64,000 bases of DNA. Source: Phil1 sp040767925 (lineage in GTDB: Bacteria > Bacillota > Clostridia > Christensenellales > CAG-138). The stretch lies in the NCBI GenBank assembly GCA_040767925.1, contig JAXGNN010000001.1:1240001-1304000 (forward strand), given 5' to 3'. Made by a program: the position numbers and the translations under genes. The notes below the pieces were generated by a model. The model searched no databases. It saw only the letters and a program-made list of their open reading frames with translations, and was not told where the DNA came from. Below, piece after piece: positions 31,686 through 39,567 of the stretch (position 1 is its first letter; every line of letters begins with the position of its first letter).

Positions 31686-32792
31686 TTAGAGCAAGGGTTG
31701 TATGAGCGAGATGATGAGCCCGCCCGCGATGACGGACGCGATCTGGCCCGAAACGTTGGCGCCGGCCGCGTGCATGAGAAGGAAGTTGTCCGGATCCTCC
31801 TTGCGGCCCATCTTATGCACCACGCGCGAGGCCATGGGGAACGCCGAGATGCCCGCCGCGCCGATCATGGGGTTGACCTTCTCCTTGGCGAAGAGGTTCA
31901 TCAGCTTCGCGAACATCACGCCGCCCACCGTATCGAACACGAAGGCGAAAAGCCCGAGGCCGATGATGGCGAGCGTTTCCACCGTGACGAACATGTGGGC
32001 CTGCATCTTGAAGGCGACCGAGAGGCCGAGCAGCAGCGTGATGAGGTTCGCAAGCTCCTTCTGCGCCGTGGCGGAAAGCCCGCCCAGCACGCCGCACTCG
32101 CGGATGAGGTTGCCGAACATCAAAAAGCCGATCAGCTCCGCGGACTTGGGCGCGATGGTGCCCGCGACGAACGTGACGAAGATCGGGAAGAGCACGCGCG
32201 TGGTCGCCGTGACGTCCTTGGGACGGTAGGGCATACGGATCATGCGCTCCTTCTTCGTGGTGATGGCCTTGATGACCGGCGGCTGGATGATGGGCACGAG
32301 CGCCATGTACGAATACGCGGCGACCATGATGGGCCCCTGATAATGCGAGTTGAAGAACTGCGAAACGAAGATGGCCGTGGGGCCGTCCGCCGCGCCGATG
32401 ATGGCGATGGAACCCGCGTCGTTGAGCGCGAAGCCGATGAGGCGCGCGAGCAGCAGCGTGATGAAGATGCCGAACTGCGCCGCCGCCCCGAAGAGGAACA
32501 TCTTGGGGTTGGAGAGCAGGGGGCCGAAGTCGATCATCGCGCCGATGCCGATGAAGAGCAGGAGCGGGAACAGCTCCGTCGCGATGCCCGCGTTGAACAG
32601 GGTCGTGATCGCCTCAAGGTTGATGCCCGGCAGGTTGACCAGCACCGCGCCGAAGCCCATGGGCAGGAGCAGCGCGGGCTCCATGTCCTTCCTGATGGCG
32701 AGATAGATGAGCGCGCAGCCCACCGCGATCATAACGCCCTGCTGCCAGGTAAAGCCGAGCGCATTGGAAAAAAGGTCGGTAAAGATCTCCAA
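31686..32792 (-). CDS. oadB: Na+-translocating decarboxylase subunit beta
   Basis: Integral membrane subunit of the oxaloacetate/methylmalonyl-CoA/glutaconyl-CoA decarboxylase family that pumps Na+ out using decarboxylation of carboxybiotin. The 368-residue protein has about nine transmembrane helices and the family hallmark GAADGPTAIFVSQFF, plus FIGIGAMIDFGPLLSNP and AAGISAFPMASRVVHKMG. The start is a TTG at 32792, 9 nt after AGGAGG. The biotin carboxyltransferase alpha subunit is not in the window, so the substrate cannot be named. A structured leader with a terminator precedes it. The symbol is by family; gcdB or mmdB are equally possible. Confidence 0.9.
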   Translation of the reverse strand: MEIFTDLFSNALGFTWQQGVMIAVGCALIYLAIRKDMEPALLLPMGFGAVLVNLPGINLEAITTLFNAGIATELFPLLLFIGIGAMIDFGPLLSNPKMFLFGAAAQFGIFITLLLARLIGFALNDAGSIAIIGAADGPTAIFVSQFFNSHYQGPIMVAAYSYMALVPIIQPPVIKAITTKKERMIRMPYRPKDVTATTRVLFPIFVTFVAGTIAPKSAELIGFLMFGNLIRECGVLGGLSATAQKELANLITLLLGLSVAFKMQAHMFVTVETLAIIGLGLFAFVFDTVGGVMFAKLMNLFAKEKVNPMIGAAGISAFPMASRVVHKMGRKEDPDNFLLMHAAGANVSGQIASVIAGGLIISLIQPLL

Positions 32793-32937
32793 ATCGATAA
32801 ACCTCCTCCCGTAATAAAAAAGCCCTTACCGCAAAGCGAGCGGTAAAGCCTAACCGATCTTGGCGGAGCCGGCTAATGGCGGCCGATGCGCTCCGCTGGC
32901 GCGCCAAAGCGCGCCGGTTGCTCCCTTTTTACCGGTA
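32793..32937 (-). promoter_or_regulatory. Structured 5' leader with terminator, candidate riboswitch
   Basis: Between promoter and oadB the minus-strand RNA can fold as AACCG ... CGGTT enclosing two hairpins (GCGCGC/GCGCGC and GCGGAGC/GCTCCGC), followed by an intrinsic terminator (TTACCGC/GCGGTAA then CTTTTTT, 32850-32816) just before the ribosome binding site. GGTAAA at the very 5' end can pair with TTTACC in the terminator, a possible antiterminator. I do not recognise a known class. Confidence 0.55.
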
Positions 32938-32966
32938 ATTATAGCAAACGGGGCATGCGCTGTAAA
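32938..32966 (-). promoter_or_regulatory. Promoter of the oadB leader
   Basis: Minus strand TTTACA (32966-32961), 17 bp, TATAAT (32943-32938). Confidence 0.75.
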
Positions 32967-33148
32967 GAGCATAGCGCTTCGCCCGGCAACAAGATTCGCA
33001 ATGTCGATCCGGAGGATTCCGTGCGTTTTTTTCGCTTCTTTTTCGCTCTTTGCTGTCGTTTTGCAAGGCTTTTTCCCCATTTTTCGCCCTCGCCTCCCCC
33101 GCGCGTTCCGCGCGCTTTTCCTGCTCCTATATTGCCCTTTTTCTGCGC

Positions 33149-33177
33149 TTGAATTCTTGTTTGCGATCGGTTATACT
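33149..33177 (+). promoter_or_regulatory. SigA-type promoter of the phage structural block
   Basis: TTGAAT (33149-33154), 17-bp spacer, TATACT (33172-33177). Host-type promoter directly upstream of the capsid operon leader. Confidence 0.65.
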
Positions 33178-33185
33178 TTTTATGG

Positions 33186-33281
33186 TGGGAGGAGCGGCAT
33201 GCTCCTCCCATAATCTTTGGTCCGTGCCTGCCGCAAAAGGCACCGGCGCGCGCATCCCGACGGGGTGCGTTTTTTCTTTTT
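33186..33281 (+). terminator. Leader hairpins and terminator before capsid operon
   Basis: The leader holds a perfect hairpin (TGGGAGGAGC / GCTCCTCCCA, 33186-33210), a smaller one (GTGCCT/AGGCAC near 33223-33243) and an intrinsic terminator CGCATCCC-GAC-GGGGTGCG-TTTTTT (33251-33275). The terminator lies between the promoter and the first structural gene, so expression should need read-through or antitermination, unless it belongs to a transcript from upstream. Confidence 0.65.
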
Positions 33282-33338
33282 GGCGATCGCGGAATCGGGG
33301 CCCGCGAGCGCCTGGGATACGCGCCGCAAGGAGACGGG

Positions 33339-33911
33339 ATGAACATGAACAGGGCAAGGCCCGCGGCGGGGGCGCAAAAGGCGCTTGCCGTCCCGGGCGG
33401 AAACGCGGGCGCGGAAGCCATCCGCGCGGAATACGAGAACAGCCCGGAGTACAGGCTGGGCTGCGAGATCATCGATGAGCTCACCGAGGCGCTCGGCATC
33501 GGCGCGGACGAGGTCGCCGCGATGCTCAGCGCGAAAACGCGCCCCCCGGGCTTCGACATGCTCGGGATGCAGGCGGCAAGCGCGCTCGAGGCGATGGAGA
33601 AGAACGGCCAGCTTTCGCGCGGCGTCGAGGAATACCTCTCTGACGCGAACTTCGTCAAACTCCTCAGGGAAGTGCCCGCGCAGGTGGCCGTGCGCCTTTC
33701 CGACGCGGAAGCCTCGACCAAAAAGGCGAACGAGCGCGTGGGCGCGGAGCGAAGCGCCGGCATCCAGGAGGTGCTCGAGAAACTCCGGGCGCGCCGCTCC
33801 CTCCCCGCGCAGACGCGCGCGGGCGCGACCGCTTCTGCCAAGCCGGATTTCTCCAACATGAGCACGGAGGAGTTCAACGCGTTTAAGCGCCGCTTCTTCG
33901 GCCACCGCTGA
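33339..33911 (+). CDS. Phage head-associated protein, possible scaffold
   Basis: A 190-residue protein, highly charged and helical, ending KPDFSNMSTEEFNAFKRRFF. A basic, disordered N-terminus precedes a helical core (YRLGCEIIDELTEALGIGAD). No known family is recognised with certainty; its position directly before the major capsid gene suggests a scaffolding or other head-assembly protein. AAGGAGACGGG precedes the first ATG; a second ATG two codons later is also possible. First gene of the structural operon. Confidence 0.6.
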   Translation: MNMNRARPAAGAQKALAVPGGNAGAEAIRAEYENSPEYRLGCEIIDELTEALGIGADEVAAMLSAKTRPPGFDMLGMQAASALEAMEKNGQLSRGVEEYLSDANFVKLLREVPAQVAVRLSDAEASTKKANERVGAERSAGIQEVLEKLRARRSLPAQTRAGATASAKPDFSNMSTEEFNAFKRRFFGHR

Positions 33912-33980
33912 AAACCGCGCGGGCGCCGCGGCGAGCAAGCAACGCAACAGCCAATAAGAAAAGCAAGAAAGGGAAAAAAC

Positions 33981-35186
33981 ATGAGCAACATCAACACGGT
34001 CCAAAACACCGCGTCCACGACGCATCTCGGCAAGGACTACTACGACCGCGCGATCCTCGAGGGCGCCCGGACGCGCTTCGTCCACGCCAAATACGGCCAG
34101 AAGCGCAGCATCCCCCTCAACAACGGCAAGCGGGTGGAGTTTCGCAGGTGGAACCTGTTCGACGTCAACGAGGACATGTGCAAGCTCGAGGAGGGCGTAA
34201 CGCCCGCCGGGCAGAGCCTCTCGCAGAGCAGCGTCGAGGCCGAGGTGGAGCAGTACGGCGCGTACGTCGAGCTCTCCGACCTTCTGGAAGACACGGCCTA
34301 CGACCAGGTTTCCTCCGACAGCGCGGAACTTCTGGGCGAGCAGCTCGGCACGGTCGTCGAGTGGGTGACGCGCGACGCCATGTGCGGCGGCAACAACGTG
34401 CAGCGCGCGGGCGGCAAGGCTTCGCGCGCGCTCATCGCGGCGGCGGACACCCTCACGACCACGGAGGTGCGCAAAGCCGTGCGCACGCTCAAGAAAGCCA
34501 AGGCACGCCCGTTCGCCGGCGAGGGGAACCGCAGGCCGCATTTCATCTGCATCTGCTCCCCCGACGCCACCTACGATTTGCAGAACGACACGCTCTGGCA
34601 GGACGTTTCCAAATACTCCGGCTCGGAGCAGATCTATTCCGGCGAGATCGGCCGCATATTCGGCGTGGTGTTCGTGGAATCCACGGAGTCGAAGGTCATC
34701 CGCCAGGCGGTGCACACGCAGGTCGCGAGCCACAGCGCGGGCAGCGCCAACGTCGTGGTGGACGAGATTACGGACGCCGCGTTCGCCTTCCTCTCCCGCG
34801 CGGGCGCGAAGGTCACCATCGGCGCGACGGAATACACGGCTTCCTCCGTCGATCAGGGGACGAAGACCATCGCGCTCTCCGCCCCCGTCGGCTCCGCCAT
34901 CGCCGCGGACACCTATGTGTACAGCACAGAAGCGGGCGCCGTCAACGCGACGGACAAGACCGCCGCCGACGTGCACTTCTCCCTCGTGTTCGGCAAGGAC
35001 GCCTACGGCGTCGTCGACCTCGAGGGGCGCGGCGCGATGCAGAGCATCGTCAAGCCCCGCGGCTCCGCCGGCGCGGACGACCCGCTCGATCAGCGCTCCA
35101 CCGTGGGCGCGAAGGTGCCCGCCTACGCGGCCATCATACTCAACGACCTGTGGCTCGTGCGAATCGAGCACGGCGCGAGCGCGTAA
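33981..35186 (+). CDS. Major capsid protein, N4-gp56 family
   Basis: Forms the phage head (HK97-like fold). The 401-residue protein starts MSNINTVQNTASTTHLGKDY and shows the N4-gp56 pattern: YYDRAILEGARTRFVHAKYG, QKRSIPLNNGKRVEFRRWN, LEEGVTPAGQSLSQSSVEAE and VEQYGAYVELSDLLEDTAYD, then VVEWVTRDAMCGGNNVQ. The C-terminal third contains an inserted Ala/Thr/Val-rich domain (TIGATEYTASSVDQGTKTIA) that may decorate the capsid surface. Intact, with host-like GC-rich codon use. AGAAAGGGAAAAAAC precedes the start. Confidence 0.88.
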   Translation: MSNINTVQNTASTTHLGKDYYDRAILEGARTRFVHAKYGQKRSIPLNNGKRVEFRRWNLFDVNEDMCKLEEGVTPAGQSLSQSSVEAEVEQYGAYVELSDLLEDTAYDQVSSDSAELLGEQLGTVVEWVTRDAMCGGNNVQRAGGKASRALIAAADTLTTTEVRKAVRTLKKAKARPFAGEGNRRPHFICICSPDATYDLQNDTLWQDVSKYSGSEQIYSGEIGRIFGVVFVESTESKVIRQAVHTQVASHSAGSANVVVDEITDAAFAFLSRAGAKVTIGATEYTASSVDQGTKTIALSAPVGSAIAADTYVYSTEAGAVNATDKTAADVHFSLVFGKDAYGVVDLEGRGAMQSIVKPRGSAGADDPLDQRSTVGAKVPAYAAIILNDLWLVRIEHGASA

Positions 35187-35215
35187 AATCGATTTTTCGC
35201 CACATCCCTTCGTTT

Positions 35216-35245
35216 GCGGGAGGCGGGCATTTGCCCGCCTCCCGC
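35216..35245 (+). terminator. Strong hairpin after capsid gene
   Basis: Perfect 13-bp stem GCGGGAGGCGGGC / GCCCGCCTCCCGC with an ATTT loop and no T tract. It may stabilise capsid mRNA or lower transcription into the cassette region. An isolated REP word (GGAACCGTCCCC) follows at 35270. Confidence 0.6.
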
Positions 35246-35318
35246 GCCCTTCGGCGCGAAGCACCCGGAACCGTCCCCGCGAATGCAACGGAAACATAAT
35301 AGAAAGGAAACGCCATAC

Positions 35319-37034
35319 ATGAAAAACCTGATTTACCACAGCGCGCCCAAGGGCGTACGGACGAGGGAGGAATTGAAGGAGCTCCAGAAGAACATCGGCG
35401 TCGCGCCCGACGGCGTGTGGAGCGCCGCCTCGGAAGCGGCCTACGAAAAGTACCTCGAGAGGTTCAGGGAGCCGATGACCGCCGCCTATCAGGTGGAAGG
35501 CTATTACGCGCCCGGCATGGTGCGCAACCAGAAGGACGTGAAGATGATGCAGGAGCTCCTCGGCAACGTGGCCGTCGACGGCGTCTGGGGCCCGGAGACC
35601 GACTCCGCCTACTGGCAGCGCATCGCGCTCGAGGAGGCGCGGGACAGCGGGAGCGTGCCGGAGGTATCCGCAACGCTCGCTTCCAGAATCTCAGCGGCGA
35701 TAGCAAACACCAAGCCCGTGCCGGAAAACGGCATGCTTTTTCCGGCAAAGGCCGCAAGCGGATTGTCTGGAAGCAGATCGTCTGGATATACCGACAAGCC
35801 CCCCATGACTCAATCTTCACCTAACTCCGGGACAGGGCTTGCAGGAAGGATTGCGCAGGGAACAATGCCCAACAACGTTGATATGGGCGCGGTTTCGGGC
35901 GCGAGCAACAACAAACCTGCAAGTGAAGAGAGCCTGCCGTTTTTCGCCACTCTTGACGCCGTCGATCAATATTACAACCCGCAAATCGATGATCTATTAA
36001 AGAAGTATCTTTCCCTAAGAGCCGATGCGGGCCTTCGCGGCAAGCCTAAAGGTATCGGGGAGACGGACGACATCAGAGAAGCTTTACTCGACTATGAGCA
36101 GCTCATGGAACAACGTGATATGGCATATACCGGGGTTAAAAACCGCCAGAGAGAGGAGGCTCCTTATAACCCACGCCACAAGCCGCAGAAAAAGCGCAGC
36201 CGTTCTACGGGTGCGAATGAGCCAACGCTGACGGAACAGTTTCTTGAGTCCGAAACGCCGCCGCAAGATTTCATTGATTACATTTTTGAGTATGCTGATG
36301 ACAACTACAGGCTTAAGAAAGACTTGATTGATGAATTCTACAACGTTTTCATTCCAACATATGCAGAAGTTTTAAAGGAGAAGACGAATTATGTTTTGCC
36401 CGAATGGAATCCTTATCCCTATAAAAAACGAGCCATAGTCGTGGTGGACAAGAATAATGATCCTTGGGAGGTGCTAACTTTTAATAATCCCGACTATGAC
36501 GAAATTCTCGATGTGTATTTAGCTATAGAAAATGGGGAAACGCCGAAATTTACATCCTTCGAGTCAGCGACATATCGGCCGCATTTTCACAGAACACCAG
36601 CTAAGCAATATGGCGAGTTTTCGTATAGTCCATATTTCCTAACAGCATCTGGATATTGTTTCAGTGTATACATGAATGGAGAATATACAAAGACTGCATA
36701 TGTGGGTAATGAAATACCTTATGACGTTCAAATCGATGTAGATAAGAGAAAAATCTCAACATATCTTGAAGATATTGAAAAAAACTATCTTTTCGAAGTG
36801 TTGCCTCAAGCGGTGCTTTCTTTTACAACAAATGCAGCGCTTGAGTATGCCGGCATGAGCGAGTATGATGTCGAGCGTTTTAACAATGTCATGGAACTAT
36901 ATGAAATGTCGCAGCCTGAGCCAGCTTTTCCAGAGATACAATACAAAGCCGAGTACGAAATATACGTGTCAGTTAAAGTATACAATAGTCGGCATCCTAA
37001 CGGCAAGTGGGTGGAAGGGTTTGGCATAGAATAA
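35319..37034 (+). CDS. Polymorphic-toxin-like protein with peptidoglycan-binding motifs
   Basis: A 571-residue protein with a composite structure. Residues about 1-110 carry two peptidoglycan-binding-type repeats (NIGVAPDGVWSAASEAAY and NVAVDGVWGPETDSAYW) in GC-rich DNA like the phage genes. A low-complexity Ser/Gly/Pro linker follows (about 140-200). From about nucleotide 35930 the DNA becomes clearly AT-rich and encodes a C-terminal region of about 360 residues without a recognised family. A conserved N-terminus joined to a foreign C-terminus and followed by a small gene is the layout of polymorphic toxins. Immediately downstream, convergent, is a possible immunity gene (3 nt apart). Toxicity is an inference. 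Confidence 0.65.
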   Translation: MKNLIYHSAPKGVRTREELKELQKNIGVAPDGVWSAASEAAYEKYLERFREPMTAAYQVEGYYAPGMVRNQKDVKMMQELLGNVAVDGVWGPETDSAYWQRIALEEARDSGSVPEVSATLASRISAAIANTKPVPENGMLFPAKAASGLSGSRSSGYTDKPPMTQSSPNSGTGLAGRIAQGTMPNNVDMGAVSGASNNKPASEESLPFFATLDAVDQYYNPQIDDLLKKYLSLRADAGLRGKPKGIGETDDIREALLDYEQLMEQRDMAYTGVKNRQREEAPYNPRHKPQKKRSRSTGANEPTLTEQFLESETPPQDFIDYIFEYADDNYRLKKDLIDEFYNVFIPTYAEVLKEKTNYVLPEWNPYPYKKRAIVVVDKNNDPWEVLTFNNPDYDEILDVYLAIENGETPKFTSFESATYRPHFHRTPAKQYGEFSYSPYFLTASGYCFSVYMNGEYTKTAYVGNEIPYDVQIDVDKRKISTYLEDIEKNYLFEVLPQAVLSFTTNAALEYAGMSEYDVERFNNVMELYEMSQPEPAFPEIQYKAEYEIYVSVKVYNSRHPNGKWVEGFGIE

Positions 37035-37036
37035 AA

Positions 37037-37630
37037 TCAATTCGGATATGTAAAAGCCCTCGTATACCCATGAGAAAGGCGCGAATATATAACCGTGCGC
37101 ACCTGAAGGCCAGTTTTATTTGTTACATCGCCAAACGACAGCCGGTTAAGATATCTATAATCCAGAAAAAAGACACTGAAGGAGTCTTCCGTCCATGTGA
37201 ATGGTTCCAACTCATAGACACTATGTTCACGTTCATCCTTCGATGCATATTTGAAAAAAGCGCTGTAGAGATACTCGTTTATTGCAATTAGCCTCGTAGG
37301 CTCACTATATACGCTTACCGTTTCATCTATGCGGATTGCGTAAACTATGCCATCCCGCTCACGGCTGTAAACACGAAAGCAAATATCCTCATCGCCTATT
37401 ACCGGCACGATACGGCACACAATGCCGTTACTGATACAAAATGAATTGTCGGTGATAGTATCATCCAGTTCAATGCCATCGGGAGAATTCCCCGCATTGA
37501 AACGCTCGATAAACTCGGAAGAATTCTTTATACCGGGCAGTACCTGGTCAAAGTATGTGGAGAGCAGCAACCACATAAGTCCCAGAATTATTGTTGCGCC
37601 AGCAATCCACCAAAAGAGCTTTTTGCGCAT
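37037..37630 (-). CDS. Membrane-anchored protein, possible immunity factor
   Basis: A 197-residue protein with one N-terminal membrane helix (LFWWIAGATIILGLMWLLL) and an extracytoplasmic domain with no recognised family. AT-rich like the toxin-like C-terminus it faces. It lies tail to tail with that gene, and has its own promoter, so it would be expressed even when the phage operon is silent, as expected of an antidote. An AGGGGG motif 8 nt upstream supports the ATG at 37630; longer in-frame upstream sequence crosses the promoter and is rejected. Confidence 0.6.
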   Translation of the reverse strand: MRKKLFWWIAGATIILGLMWLLLSTYFDQVLPGIKNSSEFIERFNAGNSPDGIELDDTITDNSFCISNGIVCRIVPVIGDEDICFRVYSRERDGIVYAIRIDETVSVYSEPTRLIAINEYLYSAFFKYASKDEREHSVYELEPFTWTEDSFSVFFLDYRYLNRLSFGDVTNKTGLQVRTVIYSRLSHGYTRAFTYPN

Positions 37631-37652
37631 ATCTTCATCCCCCTGTGAGCAA

Positions 37653-37681
37653 AGGATATATGCGCTGCCGAAAAATGTCAA
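37653..37681 (-). promoter_or_regulatory. Promoter of the convergent membrane protein
   Basis: Minus strand TTGACA (37681-37676), 17-bp spacer, TATCCT (37658-37653), about 23 nt before the ATG. Confidence 0.65.
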
Positions 37682-37710
37682 CGGGAAGGATCTCGCGAAC
37701 CCCTTTCCTC

Positions 37711-37770
37711 TGAACTGCATCTCGGAACTCGATCGCGCAATAAGCCGAAAGACAACTGAGATGCAGTTCA
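37711..37770. repeat. 13-bp perfect inverted repeat at cassette border
   Basis: TGAACTGCATCTC (37711-37723) and its exact complement GAGATGCAGTTCA (37758-37770) flank 34 nt. It lies between the membrane-protein promoter and the first orphan cassette. It could be a recombination or insertion remnant, or a hairpin. Confidence 0.6.
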
Positions 37771-37833
37771 TTTTGCTGATATCTATTATATACATGTAGG
37801 CAAGCAGAAGGCCGATGCGCGCTTGCCCCTCCG

Positions 37834-37863
37834 TTGACAAATTAGTTGGGACAACAGTATACT
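37834..37863 (+). promoter_or_regulatory. Promoter before the first orphan cassette
   Basis: TTGACA (37834-37839), 18-bp spacer, TATACT (37858-37863), just upstream of the first GC-rich cassette block. Confidence 0.6.
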
Positions 37864-37883
37864 CATGGCAACACCACGCCCAA

Positions 37884-38275
37884 ACCCCAACTCCATCAGG
37901 AAACGATCCTCCTGGCATTGATGAGGCCCATGGCGAGCGCAACAAACCGGCCGACCGTGCGCCCGGAACCACAGCCGTACTTTGGCAAAGGAAACCGCAG
38001 CCCCCGAAAAGACGCCGATCCAGGCCGATTACGAGGCGCTGAAGCGCTTTTCCTACCGGGACATCAGCGACAAGCCCTCCGTCTACGAGGAACCCGGCAC
38101 GGGAAGGACGAGGCCGCCGAAGGAAGGAGATACGTCGAAAGGCAGCGACGGCCGGTCTGATTTCTCTACCAATAAGGACGCTGTGATTGTATACGCGAGC
38201 AACCTGCTCAATCTGACGACCGCGAGAGAGAACAAAGAGGCGTGCTGTAACCTGTACTCGGTGATGGTCGATGGG
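37884..38275 (+). repeat. Cassette 5' block, copy 1
   Basis: Direct repeat of about 390 bp, nearly identical to 39568-39955. It encodes the shared pre-toxin region (TPIQADYEALKRFSYRDIS onward). Compared with copy 2 it has one extra A in TTTGGCAAAGG near 37986, which breaks the reading frame continuing from upstream. Confidence 0.85.
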
Positions 38276-38806
38276 AAAAGATATTACTTTACTGGTGAGG
38301 TTTTTATAGGCGAATATGGCAACGTGGTTACTCCATATTTAGCCGATTCATTATGGGAACGGTTGTATGTTTACCTAGTGGGGCTGTCCTATTTCAATCC
38401 AGTTAAATACGAAGGATTTATGCACTCACATCCATACTCTAGCAGTTCTGAAAGTTTTTCTAATCCGGACAGCGTTGTTGCATTTCTTTCGGGCGATATT
38501 TACCTTACAACACAAAGCGGTCGGATTAAAAAATTAACCGCAAAAGAGGCATGGGATAGCAAGTTCTCGAACCCGCCATCCAAATCCTATAATGGCCTTT
38601 CCAGTATTGACACTACCTATGTGAGGAATATAAACGAAGGCTATATTCCAAATGACAATGATGTTATCGTAGCTCAAGTAAAACAACGATACGATGAGGA
38701 ACTTTCTTCTTTTCTGGAACTGCTTTTACAGGGTATGATTGAGGCTTCAGAAGATAGATATGAAAAACTTAGTGAAGAAGGTAAAAGATATGATTACAAC
38801 AAATAA
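37982..38806 (+). CDS. DUF4329/JAB-like orphan toxin cassette 1
   Basis: A 274-residue protein read from a TTG. The conserved part (TPIQADYEALKRFSYRDIS, PSVYEEPGTGRTRPPKEGD) leads into a DUF4329-like domain: STNKDAVIVYASNLLNLTTA, CCNLYSVMVDGKRYYFTGEV, and the metal-site-like YEGFMHSHPYSS with FSNPD and YLTT. Such JAB-related domains occur at the ends of polymorphic toxins and could act as metallopeptidases. The delivery N-terminus is missing: upstream in copy 2's frame the sequence is open but here a single-base insertion interrupts it. No good ribosome binding site is seen, so it may be a silent cassette. It overlaps the lipoprotein gene by 17 nt. Confidence 0.55.
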   Translation: MAKETAAPEKTPIQADYEALKRFSYRDISDKPSVYEEPGTGRTRPPKEGDTSKGSDGRSDFSTNKDAVIVYASNLLNLTTARENKEACCNLYSVMVDGKRYYFTGEVFIGEYGNVVTPYLADSLWERLYVYLVGLSYFNPVKYEGFMHSHPYSSSSESFSNPDSVVAFLSGDIYLTTQSGRIKKLTAKEAWDSKFSNPPSKSYNGLSSIDTTYVRNINEGYIPNDNDVIVAQVKQRYDEELSSFLELLLQGMIEASEDRYEKLSEEGKRYDYNK

Positions 38807-39518
38807 AGCACCAAAACACAGTAAGATCATTTTTTTATGTATCCTTCTCGCCTTGTTGTTCTCAGGTTGTATGATTGATGCCGATGATAGGCTAACGTCA
38901 ATGATGTTAATCAAGCCTCCCGATAAGATCATTTATTCCGTCGGACAGGATGATAAAATTGACGTTGGGGGCGCGGTTGTGCGAACGCATCAGGATGTCA
39001 TAAATCCTGAGGGCTTTTATCTTGAAAGAATCCTTTCTCATTTTGAGCAGAGCTATATACATACCAATACAGATTTTCAAAAAGCGGGCGTATATACGGT
39101 ATTCGTCGCCCATAAGCGGTGGTTTTTCTTCTGGAAGGTTTATTTTCAATACACCATACAGGTCGTTTCTTTGGAAACCTATAGCCCTCAACCGGCAACG
39201 GAATTAGACTTTTATGCAAGAGATGCCGAATCAACCAAGTGTATAAATACCAGCGCCTATATGCTTGTTCCTCCACTCAACATCATTTACCCTGTTGGTT
39301 ATACAGGCGAAATCGACCTGTCGGGCATAGTAGTAAAACCGGCAAAAGGCTTATTCCCGAAGGAATATAACATCACAGATCTCGACTACACGCTCGAGAG
39401 CGACGTGGACTTCAACACGCCGGGGAATTACATTGTGAAGGTGTTTTTCACGGACGACAGGGGGCGGGATTTATGGTTCTGCTTCACCGTGGCGGTCGCG
39501 GAGCCGGTGGAGAGGTAA
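38790..39518 (+). CDS. Lipoprotein, putative immunity partner of cassette 1
   Basis: A 242-residue lipoprotein (signal IFLCILLALLFSGC, acylated cysteine). Two similar Ig-like (bacterial Ig3-like) units follow: LIKPPDKIIYSVGQDDKIDV and LVPPLNIIYPVGYTGEIDL, each starting with the PP-x-IIYxVG motif. It overlaps the cassette 1 gene by 17 nt, and AGAAGG precedes its ATG. The last 49 codons are GC-rich and nearly identical to those of the second lipoprotein gene, whereas the rest is AT-rich and diverged. Location outside the membrane suggests that it blocks an envelope-acting toxin; this is inferred. Confidence 0.65.
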   Translation: MITTNKAPKHSKIIFLCILLALLFSGCMIDADDRLTSMMLIKPPDKIIYSVGQDDKIDVGGAVVRTHQDVINPEGFYLERILSHFEQSYIHTNTDFQKAGVYTVFVAHKRWFFFWKVYFQYTIQVVSLETYSPQPATELDFYARDAESTKCINTSAYMLVPPLNIIYPVGYTGEIDLSGIVVKPAKGLFPKEYNITDLDYTLESDVDFNTPGNYIVKVFFTDDRGRDLWFCFTVAVAEPVER

Positions 39519-39520
39519 GC
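39374..39520 (+). repeat. Cassette 3' block, copy 1
   Basis: About 147 bp, near-identical to 41227-41373, encoding NITDLDYTLE through the lipoprotein C-terminus. GC-rich, unlike the AT-rich core before it. Confidence 0.85.
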
Positions 39521-39567
39521 GTGGATGGATGTAGATACGGCAGCCTTGGGAAACCGGGGCTGCCGAA

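Noticed and set aside
31038..32846. Long plus-strand open frame opposite oadB and the thioesterase
   Set aside because: Antisense shadow rich in Arg, His and Asp, as expected of GC-rich reverse frames; spans three real genes and their gaps.
35319..35640. Peptidoglycan-binding repeats taken as evidence of an endolysin
   Set aside because: No catalytic lysozyme, amidase or peptidase motif follows; the dedicated endolysin is at 47322.
37846..38160. Plus-strand frame overlapping cassette 1 taken as a separate gene
   Set aside because: It is the pre-frameshift part of the cassette read on into the wrong frame; the corresponding frame in copy 2 joins the toxin-like domain.
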